From Cytophagales bacterium (GTDB lineage: Bacteria; Bacteroidota; Bacteroidia; Cytophagales; Cyclobacteriaceae), in contig DNZD01000256.1 in NCBI GenBank assembly GCA_003504855.1, forward strand, positions 1 to 6,462: a stretch of 6,462 nt of DNA, given 5' to 3'. This document shows positions 1 to 6,462 of this stretch, piece after piece; within the stretch, counting starts at the first letter, position 1, and every line of letters starts with the position of its first letter. The notes under the pieces are model-generated. The model was not told the DNA's origin, made no database searches, and was given only the letters and a program-made list of their open reading frames with translations. The position numbers and the translations under genes were made by a program.

Positions 1-1251
1 GGAACCCTTATCGATGGATTTGGCGGAAAGCCATTATTGAATAGCGTCATAATTATTGAGGGTGAGCGCATCAAGGCGATAGGACAGGTGGGCACCCTCG
101 AGGTACCCGCCGGGGCAGAAGTAATTTCAACGGAAGGCATGAGTGTGATGCCCGGACTTTGGGATATGCACGTGCACCTGTATATCAATGGTCACAGCGA
201 CTATACGCATTGGGACAAGAAATACCTGGGTGCGGCCAAAAATATTATCATGCCGGCATCAGCGCATCAGCTATTGATGGCGGGGGTGACGAGTGCACGA
301 GATCTTGGTGGTCCGCTGGAAGCCAGTATTTCAGTTCGCGACAGGATAAACAAAGGAGAATTGCCTGGACCTACTATGTACATGTCTGGTCCTTTCATTC
401 AACATGCGCCCTATCCGGGAACAGAAGCTTTTCGTTGGGGCGTAACCGGTGAGGTTGACGCGCGTGCCAAAGTGAAACAACTGGCGAAGGCCGGTGTAAA
501 CGTGATCAAATTGATAGATCAGGACCAAATGACCCTGGCGGAAGTAACCGCAGTGGTCGACGAGGCGCACAAGAACAAACTCAAGGTGGTAGGCCATTCG
601 CACCGGCCGGAAGAAATCAGAATTGGATTAAAAGCCGGCGTAGATTGCTTTGAGCATACGGGCCTGGCTTCGGCACCGGAATATCCAGAAGATATCATGG
701 CCATGATAAAAGAACGCACGGCACAGATGAGCCTTGGTCCTTTGTTCTGGACGCCTACTATAGAAGGACTATATAACTTTGAAGCCGTTAGAGACAACCC
801 TGAACACCTGGACAACAACAGCTGGCAATTGGATATGCCAGACTCTATTGTTAAAGACATTAAGGCGTCTATCCGGAAGCCCGGACAGCTTTCGTACTAT
901 CAACTCAATCCGATCCGGAAACCAACACTTGAGAGGAAGATTAAGCAGCTAAAAGAGGCAGGTGTAGTGTTGTTGGTGGGAACCGATAGTGGCATCCCTA
1001 TGAAGTTTCACAGCCAAAGTACCTGGAATGAATTGGATGTTTGGGTCAACCGTCTGGGCTTTGATCCGATGTACACCATCCGTGCGGCAACATACTGGCC
1101 CGCAGTTGCGATGGGCGCCGACAAAGATTTTGGAACCGTAACGGAAGGAAAATATGCGGACATCATTGCTGTAAAGGGAGACATCCTCCGCAACATTGAC
1201 TTGCTGCAGCGCGTCGACATAGTCATGAAGAAGGGCAAGCGATATAAATAA
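1..1251 (+). CDS. Amidohydrolase, imidazolonepropionase-like (5' end outside window)
   Basis: This is a metal-dependent hydrolase of the amidohydrolase superfamily; relatives cleave dipeptides (Xaa-Pro, Xaa-Arg/Lys), cyclic amides or related C-N bonds. The frame is open from base 1 and already reads GTLIDGFGGKPL, the usual first beta-strand motif of the family, so the gene starts upstream. The TTG at 37 is not a credible start. The metal-site elements appear in the expected order: HVH in WDMHVHL (169-177), a lysine in VIKL (508-510) suited to carboxylation, a histidine in GHSH (595-597), the histidine of EHTG (655-657) and the aspartate of GTDSG (985-987). The C-terminus returns to the small beta domain (GKYADIIAV, then VDIVMKKGKRYK). 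All catalytic positions look intact. An N-terminal signal peptide cannot be assessed because that end is missing. The stop lies 6 bases before the M20 gene, implying an operon. The family call is firm; the substrate is unknown. Confidence 0.9.
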   Translation, partial: GTLIDGFGGKPLLNSVIIIEGERIKAIGQVGTLEVPAGAEVISTEGMSVMPGLWDMHVHLYINGHSDYTHWDKKYLGAAKNIIMPASAHQLLMAGVTSARDLGGPLEASISVRDRINKGELPGPTMYMSGPFIQHAPYPGTEAFRWGVTGEVDARAKVKQLAKAGVNVIKLIDQDQMTLAEVTAVVDEAHKNKLKVVGHSHRPEEIRIGLKAGVDCFEHTGLASAPEYPEDIMAMIKERTAQMSLGPLFWTPTIEGLYNFEAVRDNPEHLDNNSWQLDMPDSIVKDIKASIRKPGQLSYYQLNPIRKPTLERKIKQLKEAGVVLLVGTDSGIPMKFHSQSTWNELDVWVNRLGFDPMYTIRAATYWPAVAMGADKDFGTVTEGKYADIIAVKGDILRNIDLLQRVDIVMKKGKRYK

Positions 1252-1257
1252 ACTTGT

Positions 1258-2703
1258 ATGGTGAAGAAGGTTCTGCTTGGTTTGGTGGTCGTGCTGTTGT
1301 TGCTGGCCGCAGTATTGGTATTCAACACCCTCCAATTCAAATCAAAACAACTGGCGATTGAAGCAGAGCCTGCTCCGGAAATATCGGGAGTGGCTGTGCG
1401 CCATTTTCAAAATGCCATTCATTACCGCACTATTTCATTTGGCGACAGTACCCGATTGGATACGGCTCAGTTTTTTGGATTTCATCGCTTCCTGAAGACA
1501 ACCTACCCGCGTGTGCATGCCAACCTGAAATATGAGCGGGTGGGTCGGTACAGTTTGCTTTATTCCTGGGAAGGAAGGAACCCGTCGCTGGCACCCATTG
1601 TAATGATGGCACATCAGGATGTAGTTCCTATTGAGGAAGAAACCAGAAAGATGTGGACCGTGGATCCCTTTGAAGGAGTTGTGAAGGACAATTATATCTG
1701 GGGACGGGGAACTACAGACGATAAGATCAACCTGATCAGCATCATGGAATCGGCAGAGAAACTACTGGAAGAAAAATTTCAACCGGAGCGAACCATCTAT
1801 TTTGCCTTTGGACATGATGAAGAGATGGGGGGTAAGGGAGCTCAGGCCATGGCTGCACTGTTAAAGGCTCGCGGTGTACAAGCAGATCTTGTTTTGGACG
1901 AAGGGGGCATCATCACGAAGGACAAGGTTCCAGGCATGACCCAACAGATAGCGTTAATTGGAACCTCAGAGAAGGGCTATCTCTCGCTCGAATTGATAGT
2001 AGAAAAACCCGGAGGACATTCATCTATGCCCGACAAAGAGACATCGATTGATATTCTTGCCAATGCACTTGTCCGGCTGCAGCAGGCGCCCTTCGAAAGC
2101 CGACTCGCCGAGTCCACGATCGGATTTATGGAACACCTCGGACCGGAGATGCCATTCGCCAACAAGTTGGTATTTGCCAATCCCTGGTTGTTCCAAAGTG
2201 TGATTAAGGGGATTTATGAGAAGAGCCCTTCTGGAAATGCATTTGTTCGCACAACCTTTGTTCCCACTATTTTCAAAGCGGGTGTTAAAGACAATGTCAT
2301 TCCAACCGTGGCGAAAGTTACCGTCAACTTCCGCCTGCTGCCCGGCGATGGTGGTCAGTTTGTAATTGACCGAGTTAAGGAAATAATCAATGACGACCGC
2401 ATCAACATAGAAGTGGCCAGTGGATTTATCTCCGAGGCATCGGAGGTAACACCAGTCAACAGCTTTGCTTATGCTACTGTAAACGAAGCCATACGACGTA
2501 CTTTTCCTGGGACCATTACTTCACCTTTCCTCCTGGTGGGCGGCACAGACTCCCGCTACTTTGGTGGAGTTTCCAAAGGCATTATCAAATTTAGCCCCAT
2601 GATGGATCCAATTGGATTTCATGGTATAGATGAGCGCGTAAGCCTGGAAAGCTACCGCAGTGCAATCTGGTTCTATGAAAAACTTCTCCGGAACATTAAG
2701 TGA
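1258..2703 (+). CDS. Membrane-anchored M20 family metallopeptidase (carboxypeptidase S-like)
   Basis: This is a predicted di-zinc exopeptidase of family M20, 481 residues, closest in style to the carboxypeptidase S / Gly-Xaa carboxypeptidase branch, which removes C-terminal residues from short peptides or N-acyl amino acids. One hydrophobic helix at residues 4-23 (VLLGLVVVLLLLAAVLVF region) follows two lysines and has no clear cleavage site, suggesting an inner-membrane anchor with the enzyme in the periplasm. The motifs are complete: H119 and D121 in AHQD, bridging D154 in GRGTTDDK, catalytic E188 and ligand E189 in HDEEMGG, D214 in LDEGG and H455 in FHGID. The lid/dimerisation domain begins near GGHSSMP (252-258). 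The ATG at 1258 is chosen because it gives the whole anchor helix. The upstream sequence is AT-rich without a well-placed Shine-Dalgarno, as is common in Bacteroidetes. It probably shares an mRNA with the amidohydrolase. Activity is inferred; an aminoacylase-type substrate is possible. Confidence 0.93.
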   Translation: MVKKVLLGLVVVLLLLAAVLVFNTLQFKSKQLAIEAEPAPEISGVAVRHFQNAIHYRTISFGDSTRLDTAQFFGFHRFLKTTYPRVHANLKYERVGRYSLLYSWEGRNPSLAPIVMMAHQDVVPIEEETRKMWTVDPFEGVVKDNYIWGRGTTDDKINLISIMESAEKLLEEKFQPERTIYFAFGHDEEMGGKGAQAMAALLKARGVQADLVLDEGGIITKDKVPGMTQQIALIGTSEKGYLSLELIVEKPGGHSSMPDKETSIDILANALVRLQQAPFESRLAESTIGFMEHLGPEMPFANKLVFANPWLFQSVIKGIYEKSPSGNAFVRTTFVPTIFKAGVKDNVIPTVAKVTVNFRLLPGDGGQFVIDRVKEIINDDRINIEVASGFISEASEVTPVNSFAYATVNEAIRRTFPGTITSPFLLVGGTDSRYFGGVSKGIIKFSPMMDPIGFHGIDERVSLESYRSAIWFYEKLLRNIK

Positions 2704-2725
2704 TTATTCACTTCGCAGTGATTTT
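2698..2725 (+). terminator. Possible weak terminator / alternative hairpins at convergent stops
   Basis: Two overlapping inverted repeats sit on the junction of the convergent genes. AAGTGA (2698-2703) pairs with TCACTT (2708-2713) around a 4-base loop, enclosing both stop codons. TCACT (2708-2712) can instead pair with AGTGA (2717-2721) around the loop TCGC and is followed directly by TTTT (2722-2725), an arrangement like a short intrinsic terminator for the rightward operon. Both stems are short (6 and 5 base pairs) and moderately AT-rich, so terminator strength is doubtful. On the minus strand no T-run follows either stem. Confidence 0.3.
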
Positions 2726-5427
2726 ACCGGATTGTTAGAAGCTGCCCGGATGGATTGATAACCCATAGTGATCAACGCAACAGCAAAGGCGGTGAGGCCA
2801 GCGATGAAATAAACACCCATACCGATTTCTGCTTTATAGGTATAGCGGTTCAGCCACCAATCAACGCCATACCATGCCAGGGGAGCAGCGAGGAGAAAAG
2901 CGATAAGGATCAGCTTGCCAAATTCACGGGAGAGTAGCAGTACAATACTTGGCACTGAAGCACCGAGAACCTTTCGGATACCAATTTCCTTGGTTCGCTG
3001 CTCAGCTGTAAATGAAGTTAGAGCAAACAAACCAAGACAAGCAATTAAAATGGCAAGGCCAGCGAACAGCCCAAAGATTTTGCCAAGACGCTGCTCATTG
3101 GCATACATTTTTCCGAAATCGTCGTCGAGGAATCCATATTGAAATGGTTTTCCAGGGGCCAGTCGCTTCCACGCAGACTCAACCTCATTGATTATTGACT
3201 GGGTATCCTTTCCCTGAAAGCGAATGCTAACAAAACCGTCGCTTCTGCGCAAGAACAAACCCAATGCAGTGATGCCTTCACGCATGGTGGAAAAGTGAAA
3301 GTTCTCGACCACACCAATGACGGTCCATGTGGATAATTTGGTTGGATCGGGCGAGCCGTCTGGGCGTTGGGCTTTGAATGTGGCGATGCGTTGGCCAATT
3401 GGATTTTCACCCAAGCCGAACTGGGCCACCGCAGCTTCATTGAGCACCACGGCATCGGAATCTGATGGAAATTCCGGTGAGAATGATCGCCCCAACTTCA
3501 TTTTCATGCCCAACGTTTGCACGTAATCATTGTCAACCCGCCAGTCCTGGATGCTTACCAGATTTTCAGTCGCGGGTGTATTACCTTCTTTCCAAAAACT
3601 GTTGTCGTTGCGGGAAACATCTGAATTCTCAACAGGAAGAAAGCCGGAGACGGTGCAGTTTTCAACACCGGCGATAGATTTTACCGCCTGTTTAAAAACC
3701 TCCACGTTAGGCCGAAGCGCGTAGGCATCGTGCACCACCAATACCTGATTCTTTTCGAATCCAAGCTTCTTGTTCTGAATATATGTTAGCTGACGCTGAA
3801 TGGTGATAGCGCCGATAATGAGAAAGATAGAAATGACGAATTGAAAGACGACGAGCGAACTTCTGACCATACCGCTTCTGGACCCTTTCGCCAGCGTGCC
3901 CTTGAGCACCTGGGCCGGGTTGAATGCCGACAGAATAAAGGACGGATACAGACCGGCCATAAGCCCCACCAGAATGACACCAAGAAGAAGAGCTAGATAG
4001 AAGAACGGACTTTGAAAGGGGATTTCGAGTTGCTTAAGCGCAAGGTCATTAAAGAATGGAAGTATAAGGTAGGCGAGCCCAACAGCAACCACGAAGGCAA
4101 ACAAGGTGATTAGTGTTGATTCCGTAAGGAACTGGCGCACGAGATGAGAACGCATCGACCCCATGACTTTGCGAACCCCAACTTCTTTAGCGCGGTTGCT
4201 TGAACGTGCAGTAGACAGGTTCATAAAATTGATGCACGCAATAGTCAAAATGAAAAGGGCCACTGCAGTTAGCAGATAAACATAAGTGACACTTCCGTTG
4301 GCTTCCAGCTCCCCTTTGAGATCGGAGTGCAGGTGAATATCCAACAGGGGCATAAGCGTCATTTGATACTTGTTACCTGATTCTTCGAATTGCTTCATGG
4401 TAAAGCCCTTTCCGAATATCTGGGCAATCTGGGGACCGACATACTTGTCCAGAAATCCAGGAAGCTTTTCCTCCAGGGACCGGCCACTGACCCCTTCTTT
4501 CAGGAGCAAATAGGTTTGAAAGTTGTTGCTCAGGAATACGGTTGATTGCGCTTCCTGCGCCACAGGCCAGTCGCCCACCATCGCTATGAGAATGTCGAAA
4601 TGAAAATGCGAAGCCCGGGGCATGTCCTCGAATACGGCGGTGATTTTGGCATTATACCTTTCGTCCAGCAACAAAGATTGACCAAGTGCGGATTCATTTG
4701 GAAAATACTTCTGGGCCAGGCTATTGCTGATGGCAATACTCGCCGGTTGGGCCAGCGCAGTTCTGGCATCTCCCTCGAGAACATTCACCGAAAAGATGCG
4801 GAAGAATGAGCTGTCGGTCCAGATTACGCGATTTTCCTTAATGCTCTCGGTTGCCTGTTCCGGCCGAACCAGGTAGGATCCGTAACTCCGAAAGCGCACG
4901 GTGGCCTCGATCTCTGGATAGTCTTGTTGCAGCGCATGCGCCGTGGGAGCCGAACTTGAGGTGATGTGATAATAGTTCTCGGCGAATTTGATTTCGTTAT
5001 TCACCCGATAAATCCGATCCGCCCTGGTGTTGTACTTATCATAGCTCAGCTCATCGATAATGAAAAGTGTAATAACCAGACAAGCCGCAAGCCCCACGGC
5101 CAGACCGGTGATATTGATGAATGAGTAAAAACCCTGTTTGCGAACATTGCGCAACCCGATGGTGATAAAATTCTTGATCATTCTTCCTGGTTTATTTTGA
5201 TGTTCGGCCTCCAACACTTTCTGCTGTGTGTCTAATAATCCCCGCGTTTGACCAAATGCACGGACAACACGATCATATGCATCCTGAAATTTTTCACCCT
5301 GATTCATCCGGTCTTCAACCGCGGAGCAAACATGATCCAATATTTCTGCTTCAATCTCCTCAATGATGATACCCCGGTAGTTGAGGTCTTTGATAATAAA
5401 ATCAATATGTTCGGAAGACAACGCCAT
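2704..5427 (-). CDS. FtsX/MacB-type ABC transporter permease with N-terminal helical domain
   Basis: This is an inner-membrane permease of the MacB/FtsX (type VII ABC) class, 907 residues; relatives couple ATP hydrolysis to mechanical export of lipoproteins, toxins or drugs, or respond to envelope stress. Residues 1-75 are a soluble helical domain (EIEAEILDH, then ends VRAFGQT), resembling the short cytoplasmic domains found on membrane proteins encoded beside PadR genes. After it come TM1 (about 104-126), a first periplasmic MacB-like domain (about 130-370), TM2-4 (about 378-404, 434-458, 476-500), TM5 (about 524-546), a second periplasmic domain (about 550-780) and TM6-8 (about 784-806, 830-857, 868-890). 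Both FtsX coupling signatures are present, RAKEVGVRKVMGS (412-424) and RTKEIGIRKVLGA (811-823), and the C-terminus is NNPVKSLRSE. The start ATG overlaps the padR stop (TAATG), implying translational coupling. No ATP-binding subunit is in the window. The family is certain; the cargo is unknown. Confidence 0.95.
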   Translation of the reverse strand: MALSSEHIDFIIKDLNYRGIIIEEIEAEILDHVCSAVEDRMNQGEKFQDAYDRVVRAFGQTRGLLDTQQKVLEAEHQNKPGRMIKNFITIGLRNVRKQGFYSFINITGLAVGLAACLVITLFIIDELSYDKYNTRADRIYRVNNEIKFAENYYHITSSSAPTAHALQQDYPEIEATVRFRSYGSYLVRPEQATESIKENRVIWTDSSFFRIFSVNVLEGDARTALAQPASIAISNSLAQKYFPNESALGQSLLLDERYNAKITAVFEDMPRASHFHFDILIAMVGDWPVAQEAQSTVFLSNNFQTYLLLKEGVSGRSLEEKLPGFLDKYVGPQIAQIFGKGFTMKQFEESGNKYQMTLMPLLDIHLHSDLKGELEANGSVTYVYLLTAVALFILTIACINFMNLSTARSSNRAKEVGVRKVMGSMRSHLVRQFLTESTLITLFAFVVAVGLAYLILPFFNDLALKQLEIPFQSPFFYLALLLGVILVGLMAGLYPSFILSAFNPAQVLKGTLAKGSRSGMVRSSLVVFQFVISIFLIIGAITIQRQLTYIQNKKLGFEKNQVLVVHDAYALRPNVEVFKQAVKSIAGVENCTVSGFLPVENSDVSRNDNSFWKEGNTPATENLVSIQDWRVDNDYVQTLGMKMKLGRSFSPEFPSDSDAVVLNEAAVAQFGLGENPIGQRIATFKAQRPDGSPDPTKLSTWTVIGVVENFHFSTMREGITALGLFLRRSDGFVSIRFQGKDTQSIINEVESAWKRLAPGKPFQYGFLDDDFGKMYANEQRLGKIFGLFAGLAILIACLGLFALTSFTAEQRTKEIGIRKVLGASVPSIVLLLSREFGKLILIAFLLAAPLAWYGVDWWLNRYTYKAEIGMGVYFIAGLTAFAVALITMGYQSIRAASNNPVKSLRSE

Positions 5428-5759
5428 TACCCCAATTCCACTTGCAGCACATTAGACATGGTTCTGATGAAGTCAACAAATTCTGAAACGCGTTCACGCG
5501 TGGAGGCGCGCCCCTCGGCGGTGAGCGAATAGTACTTGCGAACGCGCTTTCCGATCATGATGGTTTCGGTCTTGAGAAAACCCTCCGCTTCCAGTTTATG
5601 CAGGGTCGGATACAGGGCTCCTTCGGTCAGTTGAAGTCTGCTGTCGGATAATTCGCGGACGCAATTGGTTATTTCGTAACCGTACATGCGGCCCCGGTCT
5701 TTTAATACCTTGAGAACAATGGTCTGCAAGGTGCCTTTGAGGAGTTCAGGTGAATGCAT
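5427..5759 (-). CDS. PadR family transcriptional regulator
   Basis: This is a small winged-helix repressor of the PadR family, 110 residues, within the usual size of the short (PadR-s2) subgroup. Visible family signatures are MYGYEI (25-30) in the first helices, the recognition-helix stretch beginning TEGALYPTLHKLEAEGFL (45-62), and the wing RKYYSLTAEG (74-83). The remaining helix (about 84-108) is the dimerisation helix. Such proteins usually act as dimers that repress their own operon and the adjacent membrane-protein gene until a ligand or stress releases them. The ATG at 5757-5759 is chosen because it gives the canonical N-terminus (SPELLKGTLQTIVL). An AGG lies about 8 bases upstream as a weak Shine-Dalgarno. 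The stop TAA shares its last A with the permease ATG. The ligand cannot be inferred. Confidence 0.95.
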   Translation of the reverse strand: MHSPELLKGTLQTIVLKVLKDRGRMYGYEITNCVRELSDSRLQLTEGALYPTLHKLEAEGFLKTETIMIGKRVRKYYSLTAEGRASTRERVSEFVDFIRTMSNVLQVELG

Positions 5760-5881
5760 GGATAATACCTAAGTGAATTATGTATAAGACGAAGCATCCT
5801 GGAGAAGGGTTGCACCTCAGGGCGCACTTTTTTGGGTAGCGACCGGGAAACCGTACCTTCACATGGCCATTGCCGGAAGTT
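5760..5881. other. Divergent intergenic region between padR and the coiled-coil gene
   Basis: This 122-base non-coding stretch must hold the leftward padR-permease promoter and probably the promoter of the rightward gene at 5882. The padR-proximal part is AT-rich. The rest is mixed, with one run of six to seven T (about 5827-5833). I could not find a convincing Bacteroidetes-type promoter (TTG about 19-23 bases before TAnnTTTG) on either strand. TACCTTC at 5854-5860 on the plus strand is only a partial match. Confidence 0.6.
5762..5788 (-). promoter_or_regulatory. Candidate PadR operator / padR promoter
   Basis: An imperfect inverted repeat, ATAATAC (5762-5768) and GTATAAG (5782-5788), matches at 5 of 7 positions, including an exact ATAC/GTAT core, with a 13-base spacer. 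It lies directly upstream of the padR start. PadR proteins commonly bind AT-rich dyads overlapping their own promoters, so the position suits autoregulation. On the minus strand the same stretch contains CATAAT, close to a -10 element, but no matching -35 was seen. This is inference from position and symmetry only. Confidence 0.3.
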
Positions 5882-6462
5882 ATGAAAGCCGTTTACGCAC
5901 TCATTACGGGTTTTCTTCTCCTTTGCGTTTTCTTTTCGCAGTGGTATCTGTGTCAGGTGCGGCACTTATGTGCCCTTGCCGCCAATCTGGAAGTGCTGGG
6001 CATGATTCTTCTTGCATTCTTGATAGGAATCGTCGGCTCCTGGCTTATGAACGAAAAGACATTCTTGTTTCTTCGGGAGCAAATGAACGGACTGCGCCGG
6101 GAACGTCACGGCCTGGAAAGCCAGGTACGCCTGCTGGAAAAGGAAAATCAGGATGCCCGTCGACATGTAGCTGAATGGCAGCGTGAGGTTTCGCTGTTGG
6201 CACAAGTAAAAAAAGTTACGGAGCCGCTCCTGAGCGAAGCAAAGCGGCAGGTGTCTACCCTGGAGCAGGAGTTGCAGCAGGTTCAACGCAGGTATGAAAA
6301 TCTGAAAAACGAATCAGATGCTATACGCACCACTGCTGAAAAGCTCAAGGAAGAATTAGCAAAGCAGAAAGCCCAGCCTGTAATAAGCCCGGCAATTGTT
6401 ACTCATTCCTTGCCTGAAAAGGACAGGTCGCGCTTCACACCCAGCACCACACAAACCCGCAA
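5882..6462 (+). CDS. Unrecognised membrane protein with two N-terminal helices and a coiled coil (3' end outside window)
   Basis: I do not recognise this gene's family. From the ATG at 5882 the frame stays open to the window end, giving 193 residues with no stop. Residues 4-22 (YALITGFLLLCVFFSQW) and 37-55 (EVLGMILLAFLIGIVGSWL) are hydrophobic helices separated by a short loop carrying a C-x5-C pair (C24, C30, in LCQVRHLC). Residues about 62-163 are charged and heptad-like, rich in Glu, Gln, Lys, Arg and Leu with almost no Pro or Gly, and predict a long coiled coil. From about 165 the sequence turns Pro/Ser/Thr-rich (PVISPA, then TPSTTQT), a likely flexible linker to a further domain outside the window. 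GGAAG precedes the ATG by only 2 bases, too close for a good Shine-Dalgarno. An in-frame stop at 5837-5839 limits any upstream extension, and TTG at 5870 is the only alternative start seen. It is transcribed divergently from padR. An envelope scaffold or OmpA-like protein is possible but unproven. Confidence 0.75.
   Translation, partial: MKAVYALITGFLLLCVFFSQWYLCQVRHLCALAANLEVLGMILLAFLIGIVGSWLMNEKTFLFLREQMNGLRRERHGLESQVRLLEKENQDARRHVAEWQREVSLLAQVKKVTEPLLSEAKRQVSTLEQELQQVQRRYENLKNESDAIRTTAEKLKEELAKQKAQPVISPAIVTHSLPEKDRSRFTPSTTQTR

Noticed and set aside
37..1251. TTG at 37 as the start of the amidohydrolase
   Set aside because: The frame is open upstream to base 1, and those codons encode GTLIDGFGGKPL, the conserved first motif of the family, so the real start is outside the window.
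949..1340. Antisense open frames across the amidohydrolase / M20 junction
   Set aside because: They overlap two well-supported genes on the other strand, show no domain features, and are rich in shadow-type composition.
3192..3983. Several open frames of 60-90 codons on both strands inside the permease gene
   Set aside because: All lie within the continuous 907-residue permease, whose conserved domains and signatures span the whole interval.
5811..5833. TGC...GCA pairing followed by a T-run as a possible intrinsic terminator
   Set aside because: The stem needs bulges and has only three clean outer pairs, and no rightward gene ends upstream of it.
5863..6174. Plus-strand open frame starting ATG at 5863 (103 codons)
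   Set aside because: Its translation has no coherent domain pattern, whereas the frame starting at 5882 gives clean membrane helices and a coiled coil through to the window end.
5702..6286. Two minus-strand open frames (5702-5965 and 5966-6286) covering the padR upstream region and the coiled-coil gene
   Set aside because: They overlap padR and the coiled-coil gene, have no recognisable features, and would occupy the space needed for the padR promoter.
1..6462. Mobile element, CRISPR, tRNA/rRNA or defence-system signals
   Set aside because: I saw no transposase or integrase, no regularly spaced direct repeats, no tRNA-like cloverleaf and no known defence domain; nearly all sequence is accounted for by five ordinary chromosomal genes.

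Overview
The window looks like a piece of a Bacteroidetes chromosome, most likely from the Cytophagales side of the phylum. The evidence is a PadR regulator paired with a very long MacB/FtsX-type permease that has an extra N-terminal helical domain, weak or absent Shine-Dalgarno sequences, and about 50% GC by eye. This placement is inference from gene style; no phylogenetic marker is present.

Layout. Bases 1-1251 (+) hold the 3' part of an imidazolonepropionase-like amidohydrolase whose true start lies upstream of the window. Six bases later comes a complete membrane-anchored M20 metallopeptidase of the carboxypeptidase S type (1258-2703, +). These two form a probable operon for hydrolysing small peptides or amides. 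The M20 stop codon abuts, with no gap, the stop codon of a convergent operon on the minus strand: a PadR-family repressor (5759-5427) followed by a 907-residue FtsX/MacB-type ABC permease (5427-2704), joined by a TAATG stop/start overlap. A 122-base divergent intergenic region (5760-5881) separates padR from a rightward gene (from 5882). That gene encodes two N-terminal membrane segments followed by a long coiled coil and runs off the window end without a stop.

How the genes work together. The amidohydrolase and M20 enzyme plausibly act one after the other on peptide-derived substrates. The PadR-permease pair has the usual form of an autoregulated stress or efflux module, with the partner ATPase encoded elsewhere. 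The coiled-coil protein is unrecognised. No RNA gene, mobile element, CRISPR array or obvious phage or defence system is visible. Overall this is an ordinary chromosomal region. The points most worth a second look are the PadR/permease architecture, the alternative hairpins at the zero-gap convergent junction, and the unrecognised membrane coiled-coil protein.
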